A DNA stretch of 52,522 nt from Paracoccaceae bacterium (GTDB taxonomy: Bacteria > Pseudomonadota > Alphaproteobacteria > Rhodobacterales > Rhodobacteraceae): NCBI GenBank assembly GCA_018223085.1, contig JAAEZB010000005.1, positions 1-52,522 of the forward strand, given 5' to 3'. The notes beneath the pieces are model-generated. The model made no database searches, was not told where the DNA came from, and was given only the letters and a program-made list of their open reading frames with translations. Position numbers and translations under genes: made by a program. This document shows, piece by piece, positions 1-7,948 of the stretch. How positions within the stretch are numbered: the stretch's first letter is position 1; the number at the start of each line of letters is the position of its first letter.

Positions 1-544
1 GGATTATCAATGGCGGCAGCAGGATTGGAACCGTCCCGGACAGCTTGAGGATTTCCTTCCAGAGTTCGAGGGATGGGACTTCGATTGGCTCGATATTCCG
101 CAGATCATTCGCGATGCAGAGGCGATCTATGAATTTCCCATGGTGGACCGCAATCCGCTCCCGCAATGGAGCTTTGGGCCATTGACCCTTTTGGGCGATG
201 CGGCGCATGCGATGTATCCCATCGGCTCCAACGGGGCGAGCCAGGGCATTATCGACGCCCGTATCCTTGCCCGCGAGATTCGCACCCATGGGGCAGCCCC
301 CGAGGCGCTCAAAGCTTATGAAGAGGAACGCCGCGAGACGGTGAATGCGCTGGTGCTGCGCAACCGCGGTGATGGGCCGGATAAGGTTCTTGATATTGTG
401 GAAGAGCGTGCGCCGGACGGGTTTGACGATATTGAAACCGTGATGCCGCTTTCGGAGCGGGAAGAGTTGGCCGCTGGCTATAAGAAGGTTGCCGGTATGG
501 ACATGGCTGCGCTGAATGCGCGCGGCCCGCTATTGGAGCCCTGA
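1..544 (+). CDS. FAD-dependent monooxygenase, C-terminal part (5' end outside window)
   Basis: The reading frame is open from base 2 and ends with TGA at 542-544, so about the last 180 residues of a larger protein are seen. The motif GDAAHAMYPIGSNGASQG is the C-terminal FAD/substrate-binding GD-A-H-P-G signature of PHBH-type aromatic-ring flavoprotein monooxygenases (salicylate and hydroxybenzoate hydroxylase class). The N-terminal Rossmann motif must lie upstream. The gene ends 3 nt before the TRAP small permease, so it is probably co-transcribed with it, which suggests oxidation of an imported organic or aromatic acid. The substrate cannot be read from this fragment. Confidence 0.85.
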   Translation, partial: DYQWRQQDWNRPGQLEDFLPEFEGWDFDWLDIPQIIRDAEAIYEFPMVDRNPLPQWSFGPLTLLGDAAHAMYPIGSNGASQGIIDARILAREIRTHGAAPEALKAYEEERRETVNALVLRNRGDGPDKVLDIVEERAPDGFDDIETVMPLSEREELAAGYKKVAGMDMAALNARGPLLEP

Positions 545-547
545 GCC

Positions 548-1129
548 ATGATTGCCCCCCGGATCGAAGCCCGTGCTGGCCGTGTGATCGAGTTTTTGGC
601 CCGTCTGGTCGCCTATAGTGGCGGGCTGATCCTGTTGGCGATTTCGGCCATGACGGTGGTGTCGATCATTGGGCGGATGGGTGTTGGCTATGGTCTTGGG
701 CCGGTGCCGGGGGATTACGAGTTGGTGGCCAATGGCTGTGCGTTGGCGGTGTTTTCCTTCCTGCCATATTGTCAGCTCAAACGCGGCCATGTGACCGTGG
801 ATATCCTCACCGATCATTTTCCGGCGCGGGTGCGGGTGTTCATGGGGCTCTTGGGGGATGTTCTTATTTCGCTTGGCGCTCTGGTGATCCTGCGCCAGCT
901 TTGGTTCGGATTTGCCGAGAAATTCCCCTATGGGAGCGACGCCCTGCGCGAGGCTCTGTCGATGGGGTACAAGCCGTTTTATCCCGAAACCACCTATGAA
1001 TTGCAGATTCCGGTCTGGATTCCTTATGGCTTTGCGCTTCTTGGGGCGGCTTTGTTTGCCCTTGTCGCGCTCTATACAGTCTGGCGCAGCCTCAATTGGC
1101 TGAGCGCGGGGCAGGAGGACGCAGTATGA
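548..1129 (+). CDS. TRAP transporter small permease (DctQ family)
   Basis: A 193-residue membrane protein with four hydrophobic segments, the first near residues 17-40, matching the four-helix DctQ fold. It pairs with the large DctM permease in sodium-coupled uptake of organic acids using a periplasmic binding protein. No binding-protein gene is visible, so it may lie upstream of the window. The gene begins 3 nt after the monooxygenase stop and overlaps the next gene by 4 nt (ATGA). At 193 residues it is longer than the usual 160-175, which fits the larger mannitol/chloroaromatic-type TRAP subgroup. The substrate is not known. Confidence 0.85.
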   Translation: MIAPRIEARAGRVIEFLARLVAYSGGLILLAISAMTVVSIIGRMGVGYGLGPVPGDYELVANGCALAVFSFLPYCQLKRGHVTVDILTDHFPARVRVFMGLLGDVLISLGALVILRQLWFGFAEKFPYGSDALREALSMGYKPFYPETTYELQIPVWIPYGFALLGAALFALVALYTVWRSLNWLSAGQEDAV

Positions 1130-2478
1130 GCGGGATTGAGCTTGCGCTGAGTGGCTTTGGCCTCATGCTTGTGGCGATCTTTCTCAGGGTGCCGATTGCC
1201 ATCGCCATGGCGATGACCGGATTTTTCGGCACATGGTATGTCATGGGCACGCCCAATGCGCCCATGGCCCAGCTCAAGACCATGAGCTACGAGACCTTTT
1301 CCAACCAAGGCCTCTCTATCGTGCCCCTGTTCCTGCTCATGGGGCAGGTGGCGACGCGCACGGGCATGTCTTCGGCCCTGTTTCGCGCCGCGAGCGATTG
1401 GCTCGGGCATCTGCGCGGCGGGGTTGCTATGGCGTCGGTCGGGGCCTGTGCGGGCTTTGGCGCGATTTGCGGCTCGTCGCTTGCTACCGCTTCGACCATG
1501 GGGCAGGTGGCCCTGCCGGAGATGCGCAAGCGCGGCTATTCCGATGCGCTCTCAAGCGGGGTTCTGGCGGCGGGCGGGACGCTTGGTATTCTTATCCCGC
1601 CAAGCGTTATCCTTGTGATCTATGCGATCATGGCCGAGCAGAACATCGTCAAGATGTTCATGGCTGCGCTCGTGCCGGGGCTTCTGGCGGCGCTTGGCTA
1701 TGTCATCACCGTGGCGCTCTATGTGCGCCTGCGCCCCGGATCGGCCGATACGGCACCCTCGGTGCCGATGAAACAGCGCTTGAAAACCCTTGCCGCCACA
1801 TGGCCGGTTCTGGCGATTTTCGGCCTGACCATGGGCGGGATCGTGGGCGATTGGAACTGGGTCAAACCCGGTGCGCAGGCGCTCTTTACCCCCAACGAGG
1901 CGGCAGCCTTTGGGGCCACGGCGACAACGCTCTACGGGGTTTTTGCGCGGCGTCTGACGTGGGCCGGGCTTTGGGACTCGATCCTTGAGACGGCCAAGGC
2001 GACGGCGATGATTTTCCTGATCCTGCTCGGGGCGGAGTTGTTCAAGGGGTTCCTTGCTCTGACCCGCGCGCCGGCGCTTTTGGCCGATTGGGTCGAGATG
2101 GCGGGCCTTGCGCCGATTGTGGTTCTGACGCTGATGTTGCTGGCTTATCTGGTTTTTGGCTGTGTCATGGATTCGCTCTCGATGATCCTTTTGACGGTGC
2201 CGATTTTCCTGCCGGTGATCGAGGTTCTCGATTTCGGTCTTACCCCCGAGGAAACCGCGATCTGGTTCGGGGTTCTGGCGCTCATCGTGGTTGAGGTCGG
2301 GCTCATTACGCCGCCTGTGGGGATGAATCTCTTTATCATCAATGGTGTGGCCCCCGATATTCCGATCTCGCGCACCTATGCGGGGGTTGCGCCTTTTATC
2401 GCCTCGGACCTGATCCGCGTGGTGATCCTCGTTGCCTTTCCGTCGATCACGCTCTGGCTGGTGCAGGTTATGTTTTGA
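1126..2478 (+). CDS. TRAP transporter large permease (DctM family)
   Basis: A 450-residue polytopic membrane protein, the substrate-translocating subunit of a TRAP system. Repeated hydrophobic helices, the early stretch VPLFLLMGQVATRTGMS and the helix GGTLGILIPPSVILVIYAIM are typical of DctM. The frame is open further upstream, but the ATG at 1126 is preferred: it has GGAGG at 1114-1118 and overlaps the small-permease stop in an ATGA arrangement. It is somewhat longer than classical DctM (about 425-430 residues), again pointing to the larger TRAP subgroup. It is the last gene of this operon; a tRNA follows. Confidence 0.88.
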   Translation: MSGIELALSGFGLMLVAIFLRVPIAIAMAMTGFFGTWYVMGTPNAPMAQLKTMSYETFSNQGLSIVPLFLLMGQVATRTGMSSALFRAASDWLGHLRGGVAMASVGACAGFGAICGSSLATASTMGQVALPEMRKRGYSDALSSGVLAAGGTLGILIPPSVILVIYAIMAEQNIVKMFMAALVPGLLAALGYVITVALYVRLRPGSADTAPSVPMKQRLKTLAATWPVLAIFGLTMGGIVGDWNWVKPGAQALFTPNEAAAFGATATTLYGVFARRLTWAGLWDSILETAKATAMIFLILLGAELFKGFLALTRAPALLADWVEMAGLAPIVVLTLMLLAYLVFGCVMDSLSMILLTVPIFLPVIEVLDFGLTPEETAIWFGVLALIVVEVGLITPPVGMNLFIINGVAPDIPISRTYAGVAPFIASDLIRVVILVAFPSITLWLVQVMF

Positions 2479-2501
2479 TCCCCTCGCGCGCGTTTTGGGG
2501 C

Positions 2502-2530
2502 TGGACGCTCCGCGCGTGCTTGGCTAGATC
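2502..2530 (+). promoter_or_regulatory. Predicted promoter of tRNA-Leu
   Basis: A TGGACG hexamer at 2502-2507 and TAGATC at 2525-2530 are separated by 17 nt, and the tRNA begins 9 nt after the -10. The same arrangement (TGGACC, 17 nt, TATATC) precedes tRNA-Asn, which supports a housekeeping sigma-factor promoter. Assigned by eye only. Confidence 0.5.
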
Positions 2531-2539
2531 AGGGTCAGT

Positions 2540-2625
2540 GCCCAAGTGGCGGAATGGTAGACGCAGGGGATTCAAAATCCCCCGACTTAACGGTCATGTC
2601 GGTTCGAGTCCGACCTTGGGTACCA
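2540..2625 (+). tRNA. tRNA-Leu (anticodon CAA)
   Basis: An 86-nt tRNA including an encoded CCA at 2623-2625. The acceptor arm GCCCAAG pairs with CTTGGGT (G-U at the first pair). The anticodon stem GGGGA/TCCCC encloses loop TTCAAAA with CAA at 2573-2575, decoding UUG. A long variable arm (class II) and the T loop GGTTCGAGTCC are present. It sits between the TRAP operon and the convergent Liv operon. tRNA 3' ends can serve as integration sites, but no integrase or attachment repeat was seen. Confidence 0.97.
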
Positions 2626-2650
2626 ACATCCGCAAATTCAGAGAGACGTG

Positions 2651-3337
2651 TCAGACGCCGACGTAGCGTTCGCTCACATCGGCGGGCAGGGCGGCCATAT
2701 CGCCGCTCCAGACGGTTTTGCCGCGCTCGATAATGACGGCCTTGTCCGAGACCTGCTGCAATTCGCGCAGGGTCTTGTCGATGAGAAGGATTGCCATGCC
2801 GGTGTCGCGTTTGAGGCGGGCAATGGCGGCCCAGATTTCCTGTCGGATGATCGGGGCGAGGCCCTCTGTGGCCTCATCAAGGATCAATAGACGGGGATTT
2901 GTCATCAGGGCGCGCCCGATGGCGAGCATCTGTTGTTCGCCGCCGGAAAGAGAGGCCGCGCGCTGGCTGTCGCGTTCTCCGAGGCGGGGAAAGAGGGCTT
3001 CGACCTCTTCAAGGCCCCAGTCGCCGGGACGCGCCGTGGCGAGAAGGTTCTCGCGCACCGTCAGGTCACGAAAGCAACGCCGCCCTTCAGGCACGAGGCC
3101 AATGCCAAGGCGGGCGGCTTTATGGCTTGGCAGGCGGTGCAGGTCCTGGCCATCAAAGACGAGCCGCCCTTGCGAGGGCAGCATCCGACAGATCGCCTTG
3201 ACGGTCGTCGTTTTGCCCATGCCATTGCGGCCCATGAGGGCGACGACTTCGCCCGGCGCGATTTCGAGGTTCACGTCAAAGAGCGCCTGCGAGCTGCCAT
3301 AGCTGAGGGAAAGACCGGAAATTTCAAGAAGGCTCAT
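2651..3337 (-). CDS. livF: Branched-chain-type ABC transporter, ATP-binding protein LivF
   Basis: A 228-residue cytoplasmic ATPase. It has Walker A GRNGMGKTT (about residues 36-44), the signature LSGGEQQ, Walker B LLILDEATEGL and a normal LivF length. It energises uptake through LivH and LivM together with LivG. It is the last gene of the minus-strand cluster livJ-like, livH, livM, livG, livF and overlaps livG by 4 nt. The family carries branched-chain amino acids, but many marine alphaproteobacterial members carry amides, urea, aromatic acids or methylated compounds, so the substrate stays open. Confidence 0.92.
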   Translation of the reverse strand: MSLLEISGLSLSYGSSQALFDVNLEIAPGEVVALMGRNGMGKTTTVKAICRMLPSQGRLVFDGQDLHRLPSHKAARLGIGLVPEGRRCFRDLTVRENLLATARPGDWGLEEVEALFPRLGERDSQRAASLSGGEQQMLAIGRALMTNPRLLILDEATEGLAPIIRQEIWAAIARLKRDTGMAILLIDKTLRELQQVSDKAVIIERGKTVWSGDMAALPADVSERYVGV

Positions 3338-4083
3338 GCGTCTTCTCCGAGATAGGCGGCGCGCACGGCGGCGTCATTTCGGATATCATCGACCGATCCC
3401 GTGGCAATGATGCGGCCATAGACAAGCACGCTAATTCGGTCGGCAAGGGCAAAGACCGCGTCCATGTCATGTTCGACAAGGAGGATCGGCGCTTCATCGC
3501 GCAAACCATCAAGGAAACCTGTCATTTGTTTAGAGCCGCTTGCGCCAAGTCCGGCCATGGGTTCGTCCATCAGGAAGGCGCGTGGGGTAAGTGTCAGGGC
3601 GACAGCCACCTCAAGCTGGCGGCGCTGTCCGTGGCTAAGGTCAGCGGTGCGCTGATCCTTTGCATCGGCAAGGCCCACGCGTTCAAGAGCGGCGAGAGCA
3701 GTTTCTTTTTGGGTTTTGTCGGCATGAACCGAGCGCCAGAACCGCCATGGCCGTCCCGAAGCGCCAAGCGCGCCCAGAAGGACATTTTCAAGCACGGTAT
3801 CTTCCATGGCCAGTGCCGACACCTGAAAGGTGCGGCCTAACCCGGCCCTTGCGCGGGCCTGAGTTGTCAGGCGGGTTACGTCATGGCCCAGAAGCTCGAT
3901 TGTTCCGGCATCCGGGCGCAAAGCGCCGCTGATCTGTTGGATGAGTGTCGATTTTCCCGCGCCATTGGGGCCGATGATGGCGTGAATTTCGCCATGGCGC
4001 AGGTCGATAGAGACATCTTCGGTCGCCTTCAGCGCACCAAAGGATTTGCAAAGACCATGGGTGGCGAGGATGGGGTTAGACAT
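3334..4083 (-). CDS. livG: Branched-chain-type ABC transporter, ATP-binding protein LivG
   Basis: A 249-residue ATPase. It has Walker A GPNGAGKST, the signature variant LSHGQRRQLE (LSHGQ in place of LSGGQ, common in LivG) and Walker B FLMDEPMAGLG. Its C-terminus carries the BCA_ABC_TP tail, ending near AAYLGEDA. It overlaps livM by 8 nt and livF by 4 nt, so the three are surely one transcript. It forms the ATPase heterodimer with LivF on the inner face of the inner membrane. Confidence 0.92.
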   Translation of the reverse strand: MSNPILATHGLCKSFGALKATEDVSIDLRHGEIHAIIGPNGAGKSTLIQQISGALRPDAGTIELLGHDVTRLTTQARARAGLGRTFQVSALAMEDTVLENVLLGALGASGRPWRFWRSVHADKTQKETALAALERVGLADAKDQRTADLSHGQRRQLEVAVALTLTPRAFLMDEPMAGLGASGSKQMTGFLDGLRDEAPILLVEHDMDAVFALADRISVLVYGRIIATGSVDDIRNDAAVRAAYLGEDA

Positions 4084-5059
4084 GCGGTCCCTCCTTGCCT
4101 GTCAGAAGGCCGACGATACCACCGCGGGCAAATAGCACGATCAACAGAAGGATCGCGCCAAGGAACACGTGCCAGAATTCGGTGATCCCGCCGAGCCAAT
4201 GTTCGAGCGTCACAAAAAGGCAGGCCCCGATTACCGGCCCCATGAGGCGGCCTACGCCGCCGATGACGATAAGAACGATCAATTCGCCTGAAAGCTGCCA
4301 AGAGAACATGGTCGGGCTGACGAAGCGGTTGAGATCGGCGAAAAGTGCGCCCGCAAGCCCGGTAATGGCGCCGGAAAGGACAAAGGCCAGAAGCTTGAGG
4401 CGCATCGGATCGAGGCCGACGGTTTCAACCCGGGCAGGGACTTGCCGCGCGGCATTGAGGGCAAGGCCGAAGGGCGATCCTTGCAGGCGGGCATTGAGGA
4501 GCAGTGCGAGGCAGAGCACGGCAAAGCAGAGGCCGAAATATTCGATCGGGACGAGGGTATTGAGGCCCGGAAATCCATTGCGCACATAGATCGACAGCCC
4601 GTCTTCGCCGCCATAAGCGCTCCAGGAGATGGCGAAGTAATAGAACATCTGCCCAAAGGCGAGGGTAATCATGATGAAGTAGACGCCACTTGTGCGCAGG
4701 CTCAGAAGGCCAATCCCCCAAGCGGCCAGTGCCGAGATGATAATCGCGGTGAGCCAGATCACCGGCATGGATTTTGTGCCCTCAATCGTCAGGCCAAAGA
4801 GTTCCAGCGGGGTATAGGATTGCGCATGCGAGGCAAGGATACCCATGGCATAGCCGCCAAGGCCGAAAAAGACCGCATGCCCAAGGCTTACGAGCCCCCC
4901 CATGCCAAGCGCGATATTGAGGCCAACAGCGGCCAGCGCAAGGATCACCGCGCGGGTTGCCAGCGTGATGGTAAACGGCTCATCCGCCGCCAGCGCCCAG
5001 AGCGGCACGGCCATAAGCGCGGCAAGGACAAGGAGGTTCAAATAGCGTTCCCCGATCAT
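4076..5059 (-). CDS. livM: Branched-chain-type ABC transporter permease LivM
   Basis: A 327-residue inner-membrane permease. The recognisable LivM stretch GLNIALGMGGLVSLGHAVFF lies near residues 46-65, and the conserved cytoplasmic loop region GGVGRLMGPVIGA near the C-terminus contacts the ATPase. About 9-10 hydrophobic segments are visible. It overlaps livH (4 nt) and livG (8 nt). It pairs with LivH as the translocation pore. Confidence 0.92.
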   Translation of the reverse strand: MIGERYLNLLVLAALMAVPLWALAADEPFTITLATRAVILALAAVGLNIALGMGGLVSLGHAVFFGLGGYAMGILASHAQSYTPLELFGLTIEGTKSMPVIWLTAIIISALAAWGIGLLSLRTSGVYFIMITLAFGQMFYYFAISWSAYGGEDGLSIYVRNGFPGLNTLVPIEYFGLCFAVLCLALLLNARLQGSPFGLALNAARQVPARVETVGLDPMRLKLLAFVLSGAITGLAGALFADLNRFVSPTMFSWQLSGELIVLIVIGGVGRLMGPVIGACLFVTLEHWLGGITEFWHVFLGAILLLIVLFARGGIVGLLTGKEGPHV

Positions 5060-5976
5060 AGCCGCACCCCAAAAAGGCCAGAGGGCCGCCAGATGAGGAC
5101 AAGGCTCATCAGGATATAGATCGCCATCGAGGCAAGCGCAGAACCGGTCTGTGTTGCGGCATCCGGTGCCATGAAGAGTTTGAAGAGTTCTGGCAGGAAA
5201 ATACCGCCAAGCGTATCGGTGAGGCCGACCAGAAGCGCGCCGATGAAGGCCCCTTTGATAGAGCCGATGCCGCCGATCACGATCACCACGAAGGCAAGGA
5301 TCAGGACCGGTTCGCCCATGCCGACCTGAACCGATTGAATTGCGCCGACAAGCGCACCTGCAAGGCCCGCAAGTCCTGCGCCAAGGGCAAAGACCAGTGT
5401 ATAGAGTTTCGAGATATCCACGCCCAGCGCCGCGATCATCTCGCGGTCATTTTCTCCGGCGCGGATCTGAATGCCGATGCGGGTACGAGCGGTGAGAAAC
5501 CAAAGCCCGGCCGCCACCGCAAGCCCCGCACCAATAAGGGCAAGGCGATAAAGCGGATATTGAATGCCACCGGGGAGTGTCACGGGGCCCGAAAGCGCCT
5601 CGGGAATATCAAGGAAGAGGGGGAAAGAACCAAAAACCCAGCGCGTGCCTTCCGAAAAGATCAGGATGAGCGCGAAGGTCGCCAGAACCTGATCCAGATG
5701 GGGCGCATGGTAGAGCCGCCTGATGACCACCATCTCCACAATGGCGCCGGCGCATGCCGCCGCTATCAATGCCGCTACGAGGGCAAGGAGAAAGGATCCC
5801 GTTGCCCCGGCCACGGCCGCAGCGGCAAAGGCCCCGATCATGTAGAGCGAGCCATGGGCAAGATTGATCAGGCCCATAACGCCAAAGATCAGCGTCAGGC
5901 CAGCCGCCATCAGGAAGAGCATGATCCCGGACTGAAGCCCGTTCAACACCTGCTCCGCGATTAGAAGTGAGGACAT
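5056..5976 (-). CDS. livH: Branched-chain-type ABC transporter permease LivH
   Basis: A 306-residue inner-membrane permease. The N-terminal region GLTLIFGVMGLINLAHG is the LivH family hallmark, and GGIGSIKGAFIGALLVG is the coupling-loop region. It begins 54 nt after the binding-protein gene; that gap holds a strong stem-loop (5997-6025), which may lower permease expression relative to the binding protein. It overlaps livM by 4 nt. Confidence 0.92.
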   Translation of the reverse strand: MSSLLIAEQVLNGLQSGIMLFLMAAGLTLIFGVMGLINLAHGSLYMIGAFAAAAVAGATGSFLLALVAALIAAACAGAIVEMVVIRRLYHAPHLDQVLATFALILIFSEGTRWVFGSFPLFLDIPEALSGPVTLPGGIQYPLYRLALIGAGLAVAAGLWFLTARTRIGIQIRAGENDREMIAALGVDISKLYTLVFALGAGLAGLAGALVGAIQSVQVGMGEPVLILAFVVIVIGGIGSIKGAFIGALLVGLTDTLGGIFLPELFKLFMAPDAATQTGSALASMAIYILMSLVLIWRPSGLFGVRL

Positions 5977-5996
5977 CGGAATACGGTATTATGGCG

Positions 5997-6025
5997 TTTG
6001 GGGCCCGCTTTGGGCAGGCCCCAAA
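5997..6025 (-). terminator. Stem-loop between binding protein and permease genes
   Basis: TTTGGGG at 5997-6003 is complementary to CCCCAAA at 6019-6025, with further pairing (CC/GG) inside. On the minus strand this lies just after the binding-protein stop (6031) and before livH (start 5976). Such hairpins commonly protect the abundant binding-protein mRNA or cause partial termination. There is no long T-run after it on the minus strand, so processing or attenuation is more likely than full termination. Confidence 0.55.
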
Positions 6026-6030
6026 ACATC

Positions 6031-7161
6031 TTACATCTTGCACTCACCTGCATAGGCGTCGGCGTGGTTCTCAAGTGCGGTGCCGATGATCTTGTTGGTA
6101 TAGACATCGCCCTCCTTGATCACTTCGCGGGCATAGATCGTCTGTACCGGGTGGTGATTGGAGCCGAACTTGAAATCGCCACGGGTGCTGTCGAATTCGG
6201 CGGCCTCAAGCGCGGCGCGGAAGGCGTCGGCATCCGATACATCGGCTTTGGCCACGGCCGAGATCAGAAGATTTGCCGTATCAAACCCTTGGCTCGCATA
6301 GAGCGAGGGCAGGCGGCCATACTTGGCCTGAAAGCTTTCGACGAAGGCCGCGTTGGTGGCGTTGTCGATATCCTTGTTCCACTGCGAGGTGTTCACAACG
6401 CCAAGGGCTGCGTCGCCCACGGCCTGAAGGATGCCTTGGTCAAAGGAAAAGGCCGGACCTACAACCGGAAGATCGACGCCGGAATCGGCATATTGCTTGA
6501 GGAAGGAAATCCCCATGCCACCGGGCAGGAAGAAGAATACGCTATCAGCGCCGCTGGCGCGGATTTGGGCGATTTCGGCGGCATAATCGGTCTGGCCGAG
6601 CTTGGTATAGATTTCCCCGGCCAATTCCCCTTCGAAGAAGCGTTTATAGCCGGTGAGCGCATCCTTGCCCGCCGGATAGTTCGGCGCGAGGATGAAGCTA
6701 TTCTTGTAGCCCGCGGTATTGGCATAGGCGCCTGCACCTTCGTGCAGGTTGTCATTCTGCCATGCGACGTTGAAATAATTCCCGTGACAGCCCTTACCGG
6801 CAAGTGCCGACGGGCCCGCATTGGGCGAAAGATAGAATTTGCCTTGCGCGACGGTCGCCGGGACCACCGCCATGGCGAGGTTGGACCAGATGATCCCGGT
6901 CAGAACGTCAACCTTTTCGGACTGGATCATTTTATCGGCGAGCTGCACCGCGATATCGGGTTTGCGCTGATCGTCTTCGATCACCACTTCGATATCGTTG
7001 CGGCCCGATTGTTCGATGGCGAGCATGAACCCGTCACGCACGTCGATACCAAGCCCGGCACCGCCACCCGAAAGCGTGGTGATCATGCCGACTTTGACTT
7101 CGGAAATCGCGGCGTTCGCCATCAAGGCCATCGCGGCCGTGGCAAGCAGTAGTTTTTTCAT
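6031..7161 (-). CDS. Liv-type ABC transporter periplasmic substrate-binding protein
   Basis: A 376-residue secreted protein with a signal peptide (MKKLLLATAAMALMANAA), then a type I periplasmic fold (VKVGMITTLSGGGAGLG, VDVLTGIIWSN, GFDTANLL). It captures the substrate for LivHMGF. The start is supported by GGGAG 9 nt upstream. It is the first gene of the transporter cluster and starts 100 nt after the MobA-like gene, so it probably has its own promoter there. Sequence features such as SPNAGPSALAGKGCHGNYF recall binding proteins annotated for aromatic or other non-amino-acid substrates, so I do not name it livJ. Confidence 0.88.
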   Translation of the reverse strand: MKKLLLATAAMALMANAAISEVKVGMITTLSGGGAGLGIDVRDGFMLAIEQSGRNDIEVVIEDDQRKPDIAVQLADKMIQSEKVDVLTGIIWSNLAMAVVPATVAQGKFYLSPNAGPSALAGKGCHGNYFNVAWQNDNLHEGAGAYANTAGYKNSFILAPNYPAGKDALTGYKRFFEGELAGEIYTKLGQTDYAAEIAQIRASGADSVFFFLPGGMGISFLKQYADSGVDLPVVGPAFSFDQGILQAVGDAALGVVNTSQWNKDIDNATNAAFVESFQAKYGRLPSLYASQGFDTANLLISAVAKADVSDADAFRAALEAAEFDSTRGDFKFGSNHHPVQTIYAREVIKEGDVYTNKIIGTALENHADAYAGECKM

Positions 7162-7261
7162 TGTTGTCTCCCTGTCGTTTTATCGAGTTGCCGCCATCTT
7201 TTGCGCTGAGGCCCGATAATCCAAGTGGAAAATGGTCGCGACAGGGGAAAAGACTGCTGGA

Positions 7262-7858
7262 TCAGCCCTGTGTCGCCCCCTTAAAGGCGGTCCAGTCCTC
7301 GGGGGAGTCAATATCAAGGAGGGCATGAGTGCCCGGAAGGGGCACGTCGATCACTGGCCCGTCATGCGCCTTGATGACCTCGCGTGCGCCGTGATCTCCG
7401 GTCAGGTGCTCCAGTGCCTCAAAGCAACTTGCAGGAAAGATCACTGGGTGGCCGGGGTGGCCGTCTGGGCTGACGGCGCGCAGGATGGCGGTCTTTGGGG
7501 ACGTTTGCCATGCCTCTTTCATCGCTACGAGATCGTCTCTTGTCAGTGCGGGCATATCCGCGGGCAGGATCATCAGGGCGCTGGTCTCTCTTGGGCGGGC
7601 GGCGGTCGCGGTTGCGATGCTGACGCCCATACCGTGGGCGGCATCGCGCACTGTCACCGGCGCACCGTCGCAATCGGCGACAATTGCTGCGCGGGTTGGA
7701 TTGTCGGGGGGCAGGGCCACGAGCACGGGCGCACGTGTGGCCTGCGCACGCAAGACCATCGTGGCCAGCATTGGCAGACCATCGACGGGCAGGGTCAGCT
7801 TATCGCGCCCTTCCATACGGGAGGATGCCCCGGCGGCAAGGATCAGGATGGTGAGCAT
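7262..7858 (-). CDS. MobA-like / MocA-family NTP transferase
   Basis: A 198-residue protein with the N-terminal nucleotidyltransferase motif LAAGASSRMEGRDKL and a following acidic motif ILPADMP (metal-binding region). This family includes molybdenum cofactor cytidylyltransferase MocA (CTP + Mo-molybdopterin) and MobA. The length matches MocA. It lies between an FAD-GcvT gene and the Liv transporter on the same strand, but no molybdoenzyme or XdhC-like gene is visible nearby. The precise nucleotide and acceptor cannot be deduced. Confidence 0.8.
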   Translation of the reverse strand: MLTILILAAGASSRMEGRDKLTLPVDGLPMLATMVLRAQATRAPVLVALPPDNPTRAAIVADCDGAPVTVRDAAHGMGVSIATATAARPRETSALMILPADMPALTRDDLVAMKEAWQTSPKTAILRAVSPDGHPGHPVIFPASCFEALEHLTGDHGAREVIKAHDGPVIDVPLPGTHALLDIDSPEDWTAFKGATQG

Positions 7859-7880
7859 GGCGCCTCATTTGAAACAGAAC

Positions 7881-7922
7881 CGCCGGAGGCGCGGTTGGAA
7901 CGCCTCCGGCGGGAGTATTTTT
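7881..7922 (+). repeat. Hairpin followed by GGAGTATTTTTAC element (copy 1)
   Basis: Perfect 11-bp arms CGCCGGAGGCG (7881-7891) and CGCCTCCGGCG (7901-7911) with a 9-nt loop are followed by GGAGTATTTTT (7912-7922) and ACAGAGAAGAAG. A second copy with the same tail is at 13071-13103. On the plus strand it resembles a terminator with a displaced T-run, yet both flanking genes are on the minus strand, so it may be an intergenic repeat family, a bidirectional terminator or an mRNA-stability element. Confidence 0.6.
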
Positions 7923-7948
7923 ACAGAGAAGAAGAGGCGGGGGAAGGT

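Noticed and set aside
2540-2625. tRNA-Leu as an integration site for a mobile element
   Set aside because: No integrase, no direct repeat of the tRNA 3' end and no shift in gene style were found near it.
5998-7152. Long plus-strand ORF (384 codons) opposite the binding-protein gene
   Set aside because: It is the mirror frame of a clear signal-peptide-bearing binding protein and has no recognisable domain.
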